A stretch of 6,484 bases of DNA from Oscillospiraceae bacterium (GTDB taxonomy: Bacteria; Bacillota; Clostridia; Oscillospirales; Acutalibacteraceae), in assembly GCA_031262125.1 (NCBI GenBank), contig JAISII010000194.1, positions 1 through 6,484 of the forward strand, written 5' to 3'. Within the stretch, counting starts at the first letter, position 1. The number at the start of each line of letters is the position of its first letter. The notes beneath the pieces were generated by a model. The model searched no databases, was not told the DNA's origin, and was given only the letters and a program-made list of their open reading frames with translations. Position numbers and translations under genes: made by a program. Shown one piece after another: positions 5,728-6,484 of the stretch.

Positions 5728-6292
5728 TCAGTTCAGCCTCCTTCTGTTTTTCTAATTTTTTACGGCGGCGTTCGCTCATATTGCCTTTGCCGCATTTGCT
5801 GTAGCAGATATTTCTGCCGACTCGCTTTTCAAAGCCAATGGTGCTGTAAGGCACAGTCTTTCGCCGTTCCCACTGAGCGTCAACCTCATGACCGTCTTTA
5901 AAAACGAAAGTGAGCCGTCTGCCCTCACGGACTATGACGGATTCAATTTGCTCTGAAAACACATCGCTGTTAAATTCCTCAAGACCAAGAACCTCGGCGG
6001 CGGCTTTCATAAGCGTGGGTTCGGGAATGCCGAGATTGGTGCAGTTCGCACCAGTCCGCTTGTCACGCCCTCCGCAAATCCAAGCCCTGTGTTTATTAGG
6101 CGGTTTGCCGTTTGAGGTATGATGAAATTTCCGACCGCAAACATCGCAGACGAGCTTTTTACGGAAGCATAAGTAGACTTTGTTACCGTCCGAGAAAAGG
6201 TACTGGAACACGCGGGTCGCCACCTTGCCGCCGTCTGCGGTAGCAAGTACGCCATTGGGGTTTGCCTTTAAGACTGATTGGTAATCGAACAT
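5690..6292 (-). pseudogene. Chimera: 5' part of a PNPOx-like flavoprotein gene fused to the 3' part of a second serine recombinase (200 aa)
   Basis: The frame is open but joins two unrelated families. Residues 1-42 (MFDYQSVLKANPNGVLATADGG through QYLFSDGNKVYLC) match the N-terminus of small pyridoxamine 5'-phosphate-oxidase-like FMN proteins, normally about 130-140 residues. From about residue 44 the sequence is a recombinase zinc ribbon: CDVC (Cys49, Cys52), WIC (Cys73) and ANC (Cys84). A recombinase-type tail follows, with RLTFVFKDGHEVDAQWERR (~126-144) and a basic MSERRRKK stretch. The catalytic and main DNA-binding domains are absent, so neither parent activity is expected. The ATG at 6292 is preceded by GGAGG at 8 bases; the ATG at 6307 overlaps that site and is rejected. 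It overlaps the intact recombinase by 38 bases and may carry its translation. Splitting the protein into these two parts rests on remembered family sequences. Confidence 0.75.
6158..6169. other. Junction between flavoprotein and recombinase sequence
   Basis: The change of family falls between codon 42 (Cys, 6169-6167) and codon 46 (Lys) of the chimera. It marks either an element end inside the flavoprotein gene or a deletion breakpoint. I found no convincing matching sequence near 3923-4146 that would serve as the partner attachment site. Confidence 0.5.
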
Positions 6293-6327
6293 AAATATAT
6301 CCTCCATTTAATAGTTTTCGTGAGAAG

Positions 6328-6384
6328 ACTTGATTTTTTCTTCTCTGTATGTTATTATAATACTATAAGGCTCAAAAATCAAGT
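6328..6384. repeat. 11-bp perfect inverted repeat around the divergent promoter
   Basis: ACTTGATTTTT (6328-6338) is the exact reverse complement of 6374-6384. The right arm covers the -35 box of the minus-strand promoter, so protein binding here would affect initiation. It could also be incidental in T/A-rich DNA. Confidence 0.5.
6354..6382 (-). promoter_or_regulatory. Sigma-A promoter driving the chimera and recombinase
   Basis: On the minus strand TTGATT (6377-6382) and a perfect TATAAT (6354-6359) are 17 bases apart. The leader would run about 50 bases to the ATG at 6292 with a strong GGAGG. This is the only good promoter seen upstream of the recombinase. Confidence 0.65.
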
Positions 6385-6408
6385 AGGCACTTGAAAGTGC
6401 TATAGTAT
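6360..6408. promoter_or_regulatory. Candidate HxlR-type operator region
   Basis: Three dyads overlap the divergent promoter. ATACTATA (6360-6367) is inverted at 6401-6408 as TATAGTAT, 41 bases centre to centre. GCACTT-GA-AAGTGC (6387-6400) is a perfect palindrome just upstream of the -35 box. The TACT...AGTA elements resemble operators of YodB/HxlR-type regulators as I recall them. Control by the adjacent regulator is inferred. Confidence 0.45.
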
Positions 6409-6436
6409 CTTTTGAGAAACTAATGGAGGAATGGCA

Positions 6437-6484
6437 ATGCTTAAACGATATGATTTGCCGCCATGCCCGGTTGAAACGGCATTG
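6437..6484 (+). CDS. HxlR-family winged-helix transcriptional regulator (partial, first 16 residues)
   Basis: Only MLKRYDLPPCPVETAL is inside the window. The CPVETAL motif after a short N-terminal stretch is characteristic of HxlR-family regulators, where it is followed by the GGKWK segment of the winged helix. The conserved cysteine (Cys10 here) is the redox- or electrophile-sensing residue in members such as YodB. GGAGG at 6425-6429 lies 7 bases before the ATG at 6437; an in-frame ATG at 6431 is too close to it. The gene is divergent from the flavoprotein/recombinase chimera, the usual arrangement for HxlR regulators and a small flavoprotein target, and probably controls that promoter. Identification rests on few residues. 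Confidence 0.7.
   Translation, partial: MLKRYDLPPCPVETAL

Noticed and set aside
6305..6307. ATG start for the chimera five codons upstream
   Set aside because: This ATG is part of the ATGGAGG that serves as ribosome binding site for the ATG at 6292, and the flavoprotein homology begins at MFDYQ.

Overview
The window looks like a chromosomal piece of a low-GC, endospore-forming Firmicute of the class Clostridia. The evidence is a full-length SpoVT, AT-rich intergenic DNA, AGGAGG-type ribosome binding sites and serine-recombinase families common in that class. I cannot name a species from the sequence.

Left part, minus strand, about 1-3071: a small secreted Asn/Thr-rich protein with a clear signal peptide is followed by two different FtsX/MacB-type permease subunits (358 and 412 residues, joined by TAAATG) and then the first 50 residues of an ABC ATPase cut by the window edge at its Walker A motif. 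This reads as a secreted-peptide plus heterodimeric ABC transporter cassette, similar in layout to bacteriocin or toxin export/immunity operons. The promoter of the secreted protein and the promoter of the permease operon carry the same dyad, TAACCGCCACGGTTA or a close variant. The two copies share 14 bp exactly, in opposite orientation, and sit just upstream of or touching each -10 box. This is good evidence for a shared regulator that lies outside the window.

Middle, plus strand, 3306-4108: spoVT, a forespore AbrB-family regulator, is divergent from the secreted protein. It has a near-consensus sigma-A promoter with an overlapping forespore-sigma-like -10. It is followed by a 224-base non-coding stretch with small repeats and a strong 15-bp-stem terminator.

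Right part, minus strand, 4114-6292: a more GC-rich recombinase cassette ends in its own terminator. It holds a complete large serine recombinase (526 residues, catalytic Ser34). Overlapping it upstream is a chimeric gene whose first ~42 codons match the start of a pyridoxamine 5'-phosphate-oxidase-like flavoprotein. The rest of the chimera is the zinc-ribbon and C-terminal tail of a second serine recombinase. The missing 3' part of the flavoprotein gene is not found anywhere in the window.

At the right edge, on the plus strand from 6437, an HxlR-family regulator begins. It is divergent from the chimera, and the intergenic region between them has several dyads and a good sigma-A promoter pointing into the chimera. 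The recombinase therefore appears to be expressed from a promoter that once served the flavoprotein gene and may be controlled by the HxlR protein.
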